From Saccopteryx bilineata (lineage: Eukaryota; Chordata; Mammalia; Chiroptera; Emballonuridae), in the NCBI RefSeq assembly GCF_036850765.1, contig NC_089490.1, forward strand, positions 129,732,522-129,796,521: DNA of 64,000 bases. The letters are read 5' to 3'. A program made the position numbers and the translations under genes. The number at the start of each line of letters is the position of its first letter. The stretch's first letter is position 1. This document shows, piece after piece, positions 1 to 12,390 of this stretch. The notes beneath the pieces were generated by a model. It worked only from the letters and a program-made list of their open reading frames with translations. It was not told the DNA's origin and searched no databases.

Positions 1-2160
1 AATCAGGAACAAGACAGGGTTGTCCACTCTCTCCACTCTTATTTAATGTGGTACTAGAGGTTCTCGCCACAGCAATCAGACAAGACAAAGAAATAAAAGG
101 CATCCATATTGGAAAAGAAGAAGTAAAGGTATCACTTTTTGCAGATGATATGATCCTATACATCGAAAACCCCAAAGAATCCACAAAAAGACTACTAGAA
201 ACAATAAGCCAATACAGTAAGGTCGCAGGATACAAAATTAACATACAGAAGTCAATAGCCTTTCTATATGCCAATAATGAAACAATTGAGAACGAACTCA
301 AAAGAATAATCCCCTTCACGATTGCAACAAAAAAAATAAAATACTTAGGAATAAACATAACAAAGAATGTAAAGGACTTATATAATGAAAACTATAAACC
401 ATTTTTAAGGGAAATTGAAAAAGATATAATGAGATGGAAGAATATACCTTGTTCTTGGCTAGGAAGAATAAATATAATCAAAATGGCTATATTACCCAAA
501 GCAATATACAAATTCAATGCAATTCCCATAAAACTTCCAATGACGTTTTTTAAAGAAATAGAGCAAAAAATCATCAGATTTATATGGAACTATAAAAAAC
601 CCCGAATAGCCAAAGCAATCCTAAAGAAAAAGAATGAAGCTGGGGGCATTACAATACCTGACTTCAAACTCTATTATAGGGCCACGACAATCAAAACAGC
701 ATGGTATTGGCAGAAAAATAGACACTCAGACCAATGGAACAGAATAGGAAGTCCAGAAATAAAACCACATATATATAGTCAAATAATTTTTGATAAAGGG
801 GCCAACAACACACAATGGAGAAAAGAAAGCCTCTTCAATAAATGGTGCTGGGAAAACTGGAAAGCCACATGCAAAAGAATGAAACTGGACTACAGTCTCT
901 CCCCCTGTACAAAAATTAACTCAAAATGGATCAAAGATCTAAACATAAGACCTGAAACAATTAAGTACATAGAAGAAGACATAGGTACTCAACTCATGGA
1001 CCTGGGTTTTAAAGAGCATTTTATGAATTTGACTCCAATGGCAAGAGAAGTGAAGGCAAAAATTAGTGAATGGGACTACATCAGACTAAGAAGTTTTTGC
1101 TCAGCAAGAGAAACTGATAACAAAATAAACAGAAAGCCAACTAAATGGGAAATGATATTTTCAAACAACAGCTCAGATAAGGGCCTAATATCCAAAATAT
1201 ACAAAGAACTCATAAAACTCAACAACAAACAAACAAACAATCCCATAAAAAAATGGGAAGAGGATATGAACAGACACTTCTCCCAGGAAGAAATACAAAT
1301 GGCCAACAGATATATGAAAAGATGCTCATCTTCTTTAGCTATTAGAGAAATGCAAATCAAAACAGCAATGAGATACCACCTCACACCTGTTCGATTAGCT
1401 ATTTTTAGCAAGACAGGTAATGGCAAATGTTGGAGAGGCTGTGGAGAAAAAGGAACCCTCATACACTGTTGGTGGGAATGTAAAGTAGTACAACCATTAT
1501 GGAAGAAAGTATGGTGGTTCCTCAAAAAACTGAAAATAGAACTACCTTATGACCCAGCAATCCCTCTACTGGGTATATACCCCAAAAACTCAGAAACATT
1601 GATACGTAAAGACACATGCAGCCCCATGTTTATTGCAGCATTGTTCACAGTGGCCAGGACATGGAAACAACCAAAAAGCCCGTCAATAGATGACTGGATA
1701 AAGAAGATGTGGCACATATACACTATGGAATACTACTCAGCCATAAGAAATGATGACATCGGAACATTTACAGCAAAATGGTGGGATCTTGATAACATTA
1801 CGAAGCGAAATAAGTAAATCAGAAAAAAACAGGAACTGCATTATTCCATACGTAGGTGGGACATAAAAGTGAAACTAAGAGACATTGATAAGAGTGTGGT
1901 GGTTACGGGGGGGAGGGGGGAATGGGAGAGGGAAAGGGGGAGGGGGAGGGGCACAAAGAAAACAAGATAGAAGGTGACAGAGGACAATCTGACTTTGGGT
2001 GATGGGTATGCATCATAATTGAACGACAAGATACCCTGGACTTGTTATCTTTGAATATATGTATCCTGATTTATTGATGTCACCCCATTAAAAAAATAAA
2101 ATTATTTTTAAAAAAATAAATAAATAAATTTTACAAAATTAAAAAATCATTTCAAAATAA
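1..2160 (+). mobile_element. Young LINE-1, 3' half (ORF2 C-terminus plus 3' UTR)
   Basis: This is the 3' half of an autonomous non-LTR retrotransposon. ORF2 is open from the window edge (frame at base 3) to the stop at 1817, about 605 codons with no break. The reverse-transcriptase core is visible near the edge: the [10 protein letters not shown] block, then FADD (the LINE-1 form of the YxDD catalytic motif) at about 138-149. The C-terminal cysteine-rich segment with the CWRGC...HCWWEC pattern lies at about 1428-1481. The 3' UTR (1818-2100) has a G-rich purine tract at 1907-1952 and an A-rich end. Lack of stops over 600 codons suggests a fairly recent insertion. The endonuclease part, ORF1 and the 5' end lie outside the window, so activity cannot be judged. 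Confidence 0.95.
1907..1952 (+). other. G-rich polypurine tract in LINE-1 3' UTR
   Basis: Several runs of four or more G separated by one to a few bases give a potential G-quadruplex. Such tracts are a regular part of mammalian LINE-1 3' UTRs. The same tract appears inverted as a C/T-rich run at about 55805-55850 in the minus-strand LINE-1. Confidence 0.7.
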
Positions 2161-2760
2161 ATTGCTAAAAAAAAAAAAGGCATAACATGTGGCCTGACAG
2201 AGCTTTCAAACTAAGAGTTTAAGAAAGAGATGGATTTGGACTTGAGGACAATGCACTTTTATATTCAAGCTTCAGCACCATATATAAAATGCGGGAAAAG
2301 AGGAGTAAGGGTATTAGAATTGAATGGCTACTAAATTCTTTAGCATAGTCACTAACAGAGATGTTGAAATTTACTATCAGAGGGGTCACTAGAAGGAGCA
2401 CTGTGCAGAAACAGTGAGGTCATGAAGAGAGAACAGAGACCTTGGTCTATAGATACAAAGAAGGAATGGCTTAGAGATTAGAGAATGTGAATGTCCCTTC
2501 ACATTGTGGGACCCTGGGGCCAGCATTACCTCCAGAGCCCAGAAAGAGCTAAGCAATCCTCAGACCACTGACTGCAGTCTTAACCTCAGGGAGTTAATTT
2601 ATTTCTACCCAAATTTCACCTCTATGAATTTTTATTACACCTAAGAAATATACTTTGACACAGCATTGTTACTATCTCAACTGAATGTAATAGGCAAATT
2701 ACTTTCCTGCAGTATCTCCACATTTTTAATTCCCTGGTCCTTTTAAAAAAAGATACCATC
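2161..2760. other. Unique or undefined sequence left of SINE
   Basis: No gene, RNA or recognisable repeat was seen in these 600 bases. They lie downstream of TRIM58 exon 2, within the TRIM58 transcription unit if exon 3 lies beyond the left edge. Confidence 0.5.
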
Positions 2761-3159
2761 GCCCTGGCCGGTTGGCTCAGCGGTAAAGCGTCGGCCTGGC
2801 GTGCGGGGGACCCGGGTTCGATTCCCGGCCAGGACACACAGGAGAAGCGCCTATTTGCTTCTCCACCCCCCCCCCCTTTCTCTCTGTCTCTCTCTTCCCC
2901 TCCCGCAGCCAAGGCTCCATTGGAGCAAGGATGGCCCGGGCGCTGGGGATGGCTCCTTGGCCTCTGCCCCAGGTGCTAGAGTGGCTCTGGTCGCGGCAAA
3001 GCGACGCCCCCGGAGGGGCAGAGCATCGCCCCCTGGTGGGCAGAGCGTTGCCCCTGGTGGGCGTGCCGGCTGGATCCCGGTTGGGCGCATGCGGGAGTCT
3101 GTCTGACTGTCTCTCCCCATTTCCAGCTTCAGAAAAATACAAAAAAAAAAAAAAAAAAA
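2761..3159 (+). mobile_element. tRNA-derived SINE, family 1 (full length)
   Basis: The element has a tRNA-like head with A box (GGCTCAGCGGT) and B box (GGTTCGATTCC), then a CT-rich stretch, a GC-rich body and an A-tail. It is flanked by direct repeats AGATACCATC at 2751-2760 and after the tail, which marks target-primed insertion. It is the reference copy for the other family 1 elements. Confidence 0.95.
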
Positions 3160-3214
3160 GATACCATCTTGGTTTGATTTAAGAGCATAAACTATCACCT
3201 TTAAGAAATTAATA

Positions 3215-4165
3215 ATAGCGTTTCCGAGAGTAGCGGCATCACAGGCCGCGATGAAGAGTGTGTTTCCAGTCCCTCATGGTCCCGTGACCTCGGTCCGTGG
3301 AAGCTAGGCATGAAGATCACGAGACATAAACACGCGAAGAAGCATCTGGGCTTCTTCTGCAACATCTGGGCTTCTTTCTTTCTTTCTTCCGCGGACTTCG
3401 GAGTCCGCTAGCCATACCAGATCGTGCTGGACAGTACCTTCAGTCAGGTGGTGCGGCGCGGTCGTACCCAGCTGCAGGAGCACCTGCCCCGCTACCTGAT
3501 GGGGGAGACACAGCTGTGCACCACCAGGTGTGTATTAAAAGAGTTAGAAATGTTGGGAAAGGACTTATATGGAGCAAAACTGATAACACAAAAAGGCCAG
3601 GTTCGAAATTGTTCCCATTTCAAGAATGCAGTGAGTGGATCAGAATGTCTGCTTTCCATGGTTAAAGAGGGAAATCCTCATCGTCATTATTTTGTGGCAT
3701 CACAGGATCAGAATTTGTCTATGAAACTGAGAAAAAGGCCGGGAATTCCTCTTATGTTTATTATTCAGAACACTATAGTCTTGGACAAACCTTTTCCAAA
3801 AACGATTGCCTTTGTTAAGGCAGTAGAATCAAGTCAGCTTGTCTCAACTTATGAGAAGCAAATATCAAGCAACTCGAAGAGGAACCGGGTTTAGTGAAAA
3901 CCCCTGAGCAGAAAAGAAGAAAAAAGTGCAAGAAAATAAGTGGTCCCAATCCTCTGAGCTGTTTGAAGAAAAAGGCACAGGATACAAAACCATCTGCCTC
4001 TGAAAAGAAAAGAAAAAGAATCCGGAACAGATAGACCTCAAAAGTATATACTTTCTGAAAAGGAGAATGCAGAAGGATAAGAAATCTTTTGGATATTTCA
4101 AAAGACATTCAAATGTGAAAAGTAAATTTCTTTTTAAAACTAGAAGTTTTAAAAAGGAGTGGGGC
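3215..4165 (+). pseudogene. UTP23: UTP23 processed pseudogene
   Basis: This is an intronless retrocopy of UTP23, a nucleolar protein of the small-subunit processome with a PIN-like domain. A start ATG at 3310 gives MKITRHKHAKKHLGFFCN. A short internal duplication and insertion (about 3345-3415) then shifts the frame. The matching frame resumes from 3424, with LPRYLMGETQLCTTRCVLKE at about 3484-3543 and FKNAVSGSECLLSMV at about 3619-3663. It carries on to a stop at 3892, after which the basic lysine-rich tail continues in another frame to about 4030. Frameshifts and lack of introns make it a dead processed copy. It lies opposite in orientation to TRIM58. The parent assignment rests on recalled UTP23 sequence and is strong; the exact ends are uncertain. 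Confidence 0.88.
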
Positions 4166-4302
4166 TGATGACTCACTCACATGTAGGGCATGAGGGATGA
4201 TGTGGTGAGAAGAGGTTTGGCTACAATGCATCTTTCTCTTATACTATTATTTCCAGTACTACAATTATATTTACAGATATAGGAAGGAAAAGAGTTTTGT
4301 AG

Positions 4303-4621
4303 TCTGACCAGGTGGTGGCGCAGTGAATAGAGCATCGGACTGGGATGTGGAGGACCCAGGTTCGAGACCCCGAGGTTGCCAGCTTGAGCGTGGGCTCATC
4401 TGGTTTGAGCAAAGCTCACCAGCTTGGACCCAGGTCTCTGGCTCGAGCAAGGGGTTACTCAGTCTGCTGAAAGCCCGTGGACAAGGCACATATGAGAAAG
4501 CAATCAATGAACAACTAAGGTGTCGCAACAAAAAACTGATGATTGATGCTTCTCATCTCTCTCCATTCCTGTCTGTCTATCCCTCTCTCTGTCTCTGTAA
4601 AAAAAAAAAAAAAAAAAAAAA
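4303..4621 (+). mobile_element. tRNA-derived SINE, family 2
   Basis: The head reads CTGACCAGGTGGTGGCGCAGTG with B box GGTTCGAGACC, then a body of alternating 'CCAGCTTGAGC / GCTGGCTCGAGC' phrases, a CT-rich part and an A-tail. It is flanked by AGTTTTGTAG direct repeats. Confidence 0.93.
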
Positions 4622-5574
4622 AAGTTTTGTAGAATTTAGAGTTTATCTTATTAAACCTGTTCTTCTTGTATTTGGCTCACATGGATACATTCTCAGTAAA
4701 GATCATGACAATTACTTGGCTTGGCTTAGCACAGGAATCTTAGCATCATCTCTACTTTAGAATAACTGTGTAGATTTTTTTAAATGTAAGACCCTTTTCT
4801 TGATATGGAGATCAATCCAAAAAGAGGATATAACCAGTGGGATTCAAATAATTTAACAACCAGTTCTCTGCCTTAATGACCATTTTAAGTATAAAAAAAT
4901 GATATACTGAAAGGTAGTTTATTATTTCATGCATTTAATACTTAAGTAAGAACAACAGAAGAGGTACACAAAACTAGATTATATTATAAGAAAGTTTTAA
5001 ATTATTAATGAAAAAATATTAAATAATGGTGCTTAGCAGTATTTCTAGCCTCTATCCATTAGATGCTAGAACCCCCACCTCAAGTTGTGATAATAAATAA
5101 TATCTACTAATATTATAAAATTACCCTAGGAAGGCAAAACCACCCAAATGAGAACCATTCTGTGTATGTGTGTATAAGTAGCTTAAAAAAAAATGACCCA
5201 ATCATGTATATTGAAGAGAAGAGAGAATATGTATATGGTAGAGACTGAACATCTAGTTAATATTCTTCTATATATGATGGATCACATATAGCTGTGTTTC
5301 ATCTACATCAATGCTATAAAATGTTTATTACTCATTCATCCATAAATACAATCTTCATACTCACAATGACAGTGTAAGACTGCTGGAGGTTGCAGGGATG
5401 AGGCAGTGAATTACAGTGCAAGCCAGATCAGCAAAGCTGTTTATGATTTGGGTTGGGGTTATAGATAAGGACACAGATGTGAAAAAAAGTGTTGGAGCAA
5501 GGAAGAATGATATAATGGCCCAAATTTGGATCTTTCAGACAGGCAAGCCTCCTGAAGTCACAACATTCTCGTAC
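4622..5574. other. TRIM58 intron 2 (near part), no other feature seen
   Basis: AT-rich sequence without a recognisable gene or young repeat. TRIM58 exon 3, expected on the minus strand to the left of exon 2, was looked for here and not found, so it presumably lies beyond the window. Confidence 0.5.
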
Positions 5575-5670
5575 CTTCCAAATGACAGTTCTCTTTCCCA
5601 CGTTGGCCTCCTGAGTCAAGGCCTCCTCCATCTCTTTCTTCACAAGTTCCAGGGCCGTCTGGAGCTTTGC
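5575..5670 (-). CDS. TRIM58: TRIM58 exon 2 (coiled-coil start)
   Basis: This 96-bp coding exon encodes 32 residues, read as AKLQTALELVKKEMEEALTQ followed by EANVGKRTVIWK. It matches the TRIM58 segment after the B-box, the start of the antiparallel coiled coil. On the minus strand it is bounded by an AG acceptor (bases 5671-5672) and a GTACGA donor (bases 5574-5569). The length is divisible by three and the frame is open, as in the known gene. It lies 10.5 kb from exon 1 because the intron has taken up a full LINE-1 and several SINEs. The remaining exons (rest of coiled coil, PRY-SPRY) are off the left side. Confidence 0.93.
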
Positions 5671-5954
5671 CTGTTTGGAAAGATATTGCTGAGACCATTA
5701 TAGAGTCCTCATACATTACCTCTCCTAACTAGGTGTGTCAGGGGCTACAAAGATCACCTAAAACAGGTAGGTCTCCATCAACATACAAACATGTCCAACC
5801 TCATTATAAATAAGTTAAACATAAATACACTTTAAATGTTAATGCCAGACATTTTCAAGTATTTATCTAAATGTATGTTCATGATGGCATTATTTACAAT
5901 AGTAAAACTGTAACTAATCAAAATGTTAAAAGTCAGGGGTAAGAAAAATATATT

Positions 5955-6283
5955 TGTAGAGCATTGACCCAGCATGTGGATGTCTAGGGTTGATTCAGGG
6001 CACACAGGAGAAGCCATCATCTACTTCTCCACCCCTCCCTCTCCCATCTCCTCCTCTCCCCTCTCTCTCCCTTTCCCTCTTCCTTCCCTCCCTCTTCCTA
6101 TCCTGCAGCCATGGCTGACTGGTTCCCCAGGAGCCTCCACCTCAGGTGCTAAAAATAGCTGGGTTGCCAGCCACCCCGGAGGGGCAGAGCATCCACCCCA
6201 GACCAGGTTTCCCAGTGGATCCCAGTGGGATGCATGCGGGAGTCTGTCTCTATATTTTCCCTACTCTCACTTAAAAAAAAGAG
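5955..6283 (+). mobile_element. Degenerate SINE, family 1
   Basis: An older copy. The tRNA head is largely eroded (GAGCATTGACCCAGCATG...), but the 'GGCACACAGGAGAAGC' junction, CT-rich stretch and the 'GCATGCGGGAGTCTGTCT' 3' part are clear. Confidence 0.85.
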
Positions 6284-7189
6284 AAAACTATATTTTACAT
6301 TAACAAGATGAAACTAAAATAAGGTGCTTAATAACAAGAATAAGGTGTTTAATACCAAGAAATGTTCAAAATTATAAAGCCAATTAAAATATGTGTATTT
6401 TATGTAATGTGATACCAATTTTGAAAAAATCTGCTTTAAGGAATGTATAAAAACTAGACAGAGAGAGGAAAAATGGCAACAGAGTAGGCGGATGTTACAA
6501 CTCCCACCTCCCAGAACCAAAGAGGATTACAACTTAATTTAGGAACAATCATTTCAAAAACGACTTTGGACTAAACTAAGAGGAATCTATAACCAAGCAT
6601 CACCGAAAGAACCACACTGAGCTAGTAGGAAAGGTGGAAACACGGAAAGGGCTGCCCTGCTCCCAGTAGTGAGCAGCGACCTGGAAGATCTCTCATGGCG
6701 GGGTGGGTTTCTGGGAGAGTTGTGGACCTTCAGCCCTAGGACCGGAGCCCCAGAGACAAAAGGAGGTGTATGCAAAGTAGTTAGCTGAAAGAAGAGCCAG
6801 GTTACTGTTTCCAAGAGGGAGATAGAACTCTCAGATCCAGGCTACATCTTAAAGGGACCACGCAGAAAACCTCATTCACAGCCACTTACCTGGGGCTCCA
6901 GGAGCAGGGAGCACCGAGAGGACTGGAGTTGCGAGAGAAGAGTGTTGTCTGGGGACACAGAGAGAGACTGTGGGAGACGGCCACCCTGACCCCTGTACTG
7001 GGTCACTCCCCAAACCTAAAGTGCCCATTCTTCCTGGGAGAACCAAGCCAGCAAAGGAAAGCAATTACCCCGCCCACTAGAGGCTTTCCTGCTCCAGTCA
7101 GTGCAGAGAGACACTTAGAAGCAGGGGGCACATCAGGGACACAGGTTTTGAGTGCTGAGGTCTGGGTTACATGCCCCCCCCAACCTGCT

Positions 7190-7660
7190 GAGTACCCTCC
7201 AAAGGGCAGGAGGGCTTGGCTGAGGTGGTGGCCCCATCGCATGGCCCATGTGGGCAGTTGGTGGCAGAGCCCAGTGAGGCAGCCCTCACTGCAGCGGCAG
7301 GGGGCAGAGCCAGGAAAGGCCTCCCGCATGCCTATGAGGGCAGAACCCTATGAAGCAAGGTGTCCCCTGCACCAGCATGGGGCAGACCACAGCAAGGTGA
7401 GGCATCCTGCACGCAAACAGGAGGTGGAGCCCGGCAAGTGGTGCCGCACATCTGCAGGAGGTGGAGCCAGGCAGCCCGTGAAGCAACCACGAGGGGCGGA
7501 GCCCAGAGGCCTGCACTGCAAGGGAGAGGGGTAGAGCCAGAAGAGGCATCCCACATGCCCATGGGAGCAAAAACTGGCGAGGGGTGCCGCACGCCCATGG
7601 GGAGCAGAACCCAGCAAGGCAAGGAGTCTCCCGTGCCCGCAGAGTAGCCCGATCTATGGC
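7190..7660 (+). repeat. Degenerate tandem array in LINE-1 5' UTR
   Basis: About ten imperfect units of roughly 40-50 bp repeat the theme 'GGGCAGAGCC...GCAAGGCATCCCGCACGCCCATG'. It is GC- and CpG-rich compared with its surroundings. Position just ahead of ORF1 fits a LINE-1 promoter region with monomer-like repeats. Confidence 0.65.
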
Positions 7661-10071
7661 CCGCAAGCTCGCTCTGGTGCCCGGGTGCCTGAGGAGGCAG
7701 AGGCAGAGGGGGGCCCAGGGAAAGACCTCACATCAAGAATAGAGAGGCCACACACACTGGCCAACAATAAATAAAAGTCAGCCTACAAGTGCAGCTGATA
7801 GTTACAATGGCTTCAGGGCCCAGCAGAGGCACCCACAAATTCAGAATTGCCTGTAGCTCCAACAAGGTTGCTAAGGATCAGTCAAAAGCAATGACCACCA
7901 CTGGTGTGCCAGGTTCTAGCTAGGGAGGTCCAGGGTTGGTACATCAGTGGCCAGATATGGAGAGTATCAGCTCAGAACCTAACAACCATAGTTAGAGTAG
8001 TATCTAGACTATACAGAGACAAAATGAGAAGACAGAGAAGTGCAATTCAAATAAATCAACAAGAGAAATCCCCATAAAAAGAACAGAATGAAATGGAAAT
8101 AGCTAAGATACCAGATGCTGAGTTTAGAATAATGATTGTAAGGATGCTCAAGGATCTTAGAGCAACCATTGATGGACAAAACAAGCACCTAAACAAAGAG
8201 ATGCTGGCATCAAAAAGGACATTGAAATCATAAAAAAGAATCAAGCAGAAATGACAAACAATATCAGAAATGAAGACTACACTAGAAGGAATTAAAAGCA
8301 GGCTGGACAAAGCAGAGAATCGAATCAGCAGAGGATCGATTTAGAGGACAAGATAAGCAAAAGCACAGAAGCAGAACAGTAAAAAGAACAGAGGACCAAA
8401 AAGTCTGAGGAAACTCTAAGAGAGCTCTGTGACAACATGAAGAAAAACAACATCTGCATAATAGGGGTTCCTGAAGGAGAAAAGAAAGAACAGGAATAGA
8501 GAACCTGATTGAAGAAATCATAGCTGAAAACTTCCCTAAATTGATGAAGGAAAAAGTCACACAAGTTCAAGAAGCATAGAGAATCCCACTAAAATGGAAC
8601 CCAAAGAGAACTCATACATCAAGACACATCACAATTAAAATACCAAAGCTAAGAGATAAAGAAAAAATACTAAAAGCAGCAAGAGAAAAGAAGTCAATCA
8701 CCTACAAAGAAGCCTCCATAAGGATGAATCCGACCTCTCAAACAGACACACTTGAGGCCAGAGGGAGTGGCAAGAAATATTTAAAGTAATGCAGAACAAG
8801 AACCTACAACCAAGACTTCTTTATCAGCAAGGATATCATTTAAAATTGAAGGAGAAATAAAAGCTTCCCAGACAAAATAAAAAAAAAACAACTCAAGAAA
8901 TTCATTAGAACCAAACCAATGCTGCAAGAAATGTTAAAGGGCATGTTGTAAACAGAACAAAGGAGGAGGGGATCTAGAAAAAGAGAAATGTAGATTTAAA
9001 GAATAAAATGGCAATAAACAATTACATATCAATAATAACCCTAAATGTAAATGGATTAAATACTCTAATCAAAAGACATACAGTAGCTGTGTGGACAAGA
9101 AAACAGGGCCCGTACATATACTGTCTACAAGAGACCCACCTCAAAACAAAAGATACACATAGACTGAAAGTAAAGGGATGGAAACAAATATTTCATGCAA
9201 ATGGAAATGAAATAAAAGCTGGGGTAGTAATACTTATATCTGACAAAATAGACTTTAAAACAAAAGAATAAAGAAGGTCACTACATAATGATAAAAGGAG
9301 CAATCGAACAGGAAGATATAACCATTATAAATATCTATGCAACTAATATAGGACATAAAGGGTGAGATCAACAGCAATGCTATAATAGTAGGGGATTTCA
9401 ATACCCCACTAACAGCACTGGATAGATCCTCAAGAAAGAAAATTAACAAAGAAACAGCAGACTTAAAGGACAAACTAGATCAACCGGATTTAATAGATAT
9501 CTTCAGAACCTTTCACCCTAAAGCAGCAGAATATACATTCTTTTCAAGTGCTCATGGTACATTCTCTAGGGTAGACCACATGTTAGGACACAAAACGAGT
9601 CTCAATAAATTTAAGAAGATTAAAATCATATCAAGCATCTTCTCAGATCACAATGGCATAAAACTAGAAATCAACTACAATAGAAAAATTGAAAAACACT
9701 CAAACACTTGAAAACTAAACACTATGTTATTAAATAACGAATGGGTTAACAACAAGATCAAGGAAGAAATCAAAATTTTCATTGAAACAAATGAAAATGA
9801 GCATACAACAACTCAAGAGTTATGGGACACAGCAAAAGCAGTCCTGAGAGGGAAATTCATAGCATTACAGGCATACCTTAAGAAACTAGAAAAAGCTCAA
9901 ATAAACAATTTAACCCTGCATCTAAAAGAACTAGAAAAAGAACAGTAAGCCCAGAGGAAGTAGAAGGAAGGAAATAATAAAGATCAGAGCGGAAATAAAT
10001 GACAGAGACTAAAAAAACAATACAGAGGATCAATAAACCAATAGCTGGTTCTTTGAAAAGGTAAAAAGATA

Positions 10072-10468
10072 GCCCTGGCCAGTTGGCTCAGTGGTAGAGC
10101 ATTGGCCTGGCGTGCAGAAGTCCCGGGTTCGATTCCCGGCCAGGGCCCACAGGAGAAGCACCCATCTGCTTCTCCACCCCTTCCCCTCTCCTTCCTCTCT
10201 GTCTCTCTCTTCCCCTCCTGCAGCCGAGGCTCCATTGGAGCAAAGATGGCCCGGGCACTGGGGATGGCTCCTTGGCCTCTGCCCCAGGCTCTGAAGTGGC
10301 TCTGGTCGCAACAGAGCGACACCCCGGAGGGGCAGAGCATCGCCCCCTGGTGAGCAGAGCGTCGCCCCCTGGTGGGCGTGCAGGGTGGATCCCGGTCAGG
10401 CACATGCGGGAGTCTGTCTGACTGTCTCTCCCCGTTTCCAGCTTCAGAAAAATACAAAAAAAAAAAAA
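10072..10468 (+). mobile_element. SINE family 1 inside LINE-1 ORF2
   Basis: Full-length copy with A-tail, flanked by GGTAAAAAGATA direct repeats. It interrupts ORF2 of the old LINE-1. Confidence 0.95.
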
Positions 10469-12000
10469 GGTAAAAAGATAGATGAACCTTTAATCAGACT
10501 CACCAAGAAAAAAAAAGAGAGACTCAAATAAATAAAATTAGAAATGAGAGTGGAGAAGTAACAACACAGCAGAAATACAAAGGATTGTAAAAAAAAATAC
10601 TATGAAGAACTGTACGCCAAAAAATTAGACAACCTAGGTGAAATGAACAAATTCCTGAAACATATAATCTTCCAAAACTCAATCTGGAAGAATCAGAAAA
10701 CCTTAACAGACCGATTACAATAAAAGCCTTGGACCAGAAAGCTTCACAGGTGAATTCTACCAAATATTCAAAGAAGAACTAACTCATCCTTCTCAAGCTA
10801 TTTCAAACAATTCAAGACGATGAAAAACTTCAAAGCTCCTTTTATGAGGCCAGCATAATTCTCATTCCAAAACCAGGCAAAGACACTACAAAAAAAACAA
10901 ACTATAGGCCAATATCCCTGATGGATATAGATGCTAAAATTCTTAACAAAATATTAGCAAACCAGATCCAGCAATACATGTAAAAAATCATACATCATGA
11001 TCAAGTGGGATTCATTCTGGGGAGGCAATATTTGCAATATTGCAATATAGGATGGTACAATATTTTCAAATCAATCAATATGATTCATCAAATAAACAAA
11101 AGGGAGGATAAAAATCACATGATAATATCAATAGATGCAGAAAAAGCATTTGGTAAAATTCAGCACTCATTTTATCAAAATTCTCAGCAAAGTGAAAATA
11201 CAGGGAACATACCTCAACATGATAAAGGCCATCTATGACAAACTCACAGCCAACATCATACTCAATGGGCAAAAATTAAAAGCTATCCCCTTAAGATCAG
11301 GAACAAGGCAGGAGTGCCCCCTTTCAACACTCTTATTCAACATAGTTCTAGAAGTCCTAGCCACAGCAATCAGACAAGAAGAAGAAATAAAAGGCATCCA
11401 AATTGAAAAAGAAGAAGTAAAACTATTATTATTTGCTGATGATATGATACTGTACATAGAAAACCCTAAAGTCTCAGTCAAAAAACTACTGGACCTGAAA
11501 AATGAATTCAGCAAGGCAGCAGAATATAAAATTAATATTCAGAAATCAGAGGCATTTTTATACACCAACAATGAACTGTCTGAAAGAGAAATTAAGAAAA
11601 CAATCCCCTTCACTATTGCAAAAAATAATAATAAAGTACCTAGGAGTAAATTTAACCAAGGAGGTTAAAAACTTGTACTCAAAAAATTATAAAACATTGA
11701 TTAAATAAATCAAGGAAGATACAAACAAGTGGAAGCATATACCGTGTTCATGGATAGGAAGAATAAACATCATTAAAATGTCTATATTACCCAAAGCAAT
11801 TCATAAATTCAATGAAATTCATATTAAAATACCAATGACATACTTCAAAGATATAGAACAAATATTCCAAAAATTCATAATGAAACAAAAAAGAACACAA
11901 ATAGCCTCAGCAATCTTGAAAAAGAAGAATAAAATGGGAGGTATCACACTTCCTGATACCAAGTTATAGTACAAGGCCATTGTACTCAAAACAGCTTGGA

Positions 12001-12390
12001 GCCCTGGCCGGTTGGCTCAGCGGTAGAGCATCGGCCTAGCGTGAGGAGGACCCGGGTTCGATTCCCGGCCAGGGCACACAGGAGAAGCGCCCATTTGCTT
12101 CTCCACCCCTCCGCCGCGCCTTCCTCTCTGTCTCTCTCTTCCCCTCCCGCAGCCAAGGCTCCATTGGAGCAAAAGATAGCCCGGGCGCGCTGGGGATGGC
12201 TCCTTGGCCTCTGCCCCAGGCGCTAGAGTGGCTCTGGTCGCAACATGGCGACGCCCAGGATGGGCAGAGCATCTCCCCATGGTGGGCGTGCCGGGTGGAT
12301 CCCGGTCGGGCGCATGCGGGAGTCTGTCTGACTCTCCCTGTTTACAGCTTCAGAAAAATGCAAAAAAACCAAAACAAAACAAAAAAAAAC
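12001..12390 (+). mobile_element. SINE family 1 inside LINE-1 ORF2 (second copy)
   Basis: Full-length copy ending in an AAACC/AAAAC-rich tail. The target repeat CAGCTTGG is present before 12001 and after 12390. Confidence 0.94.

Noticed and set aside
2761..2840. tRNA gene-like sequence (A and B boxes) here and at every other SINE head
   Set aside because: These are the heads of tRNA-derived SINEs: they continue into a shared body and A-tail and are flanked by target repeats. No free-standing tRNA with a cloverleaf was found.
2777..3182. Open frames of 80-120 codons within family 1 SINEs (also near 10100, 12100, 19800, 40700, 49550, 55000, 61850)
   Set aside because: The same GC-rich frames recur in every SINE copy; they are shadows of the repeat, not genes.
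6929..7534. 201-codon open frame on the plus strand
   Set aside because: It lies in the GC-rich, repetitive 5' UTR of the old LINE-1 and starts at a non-ATG codon.
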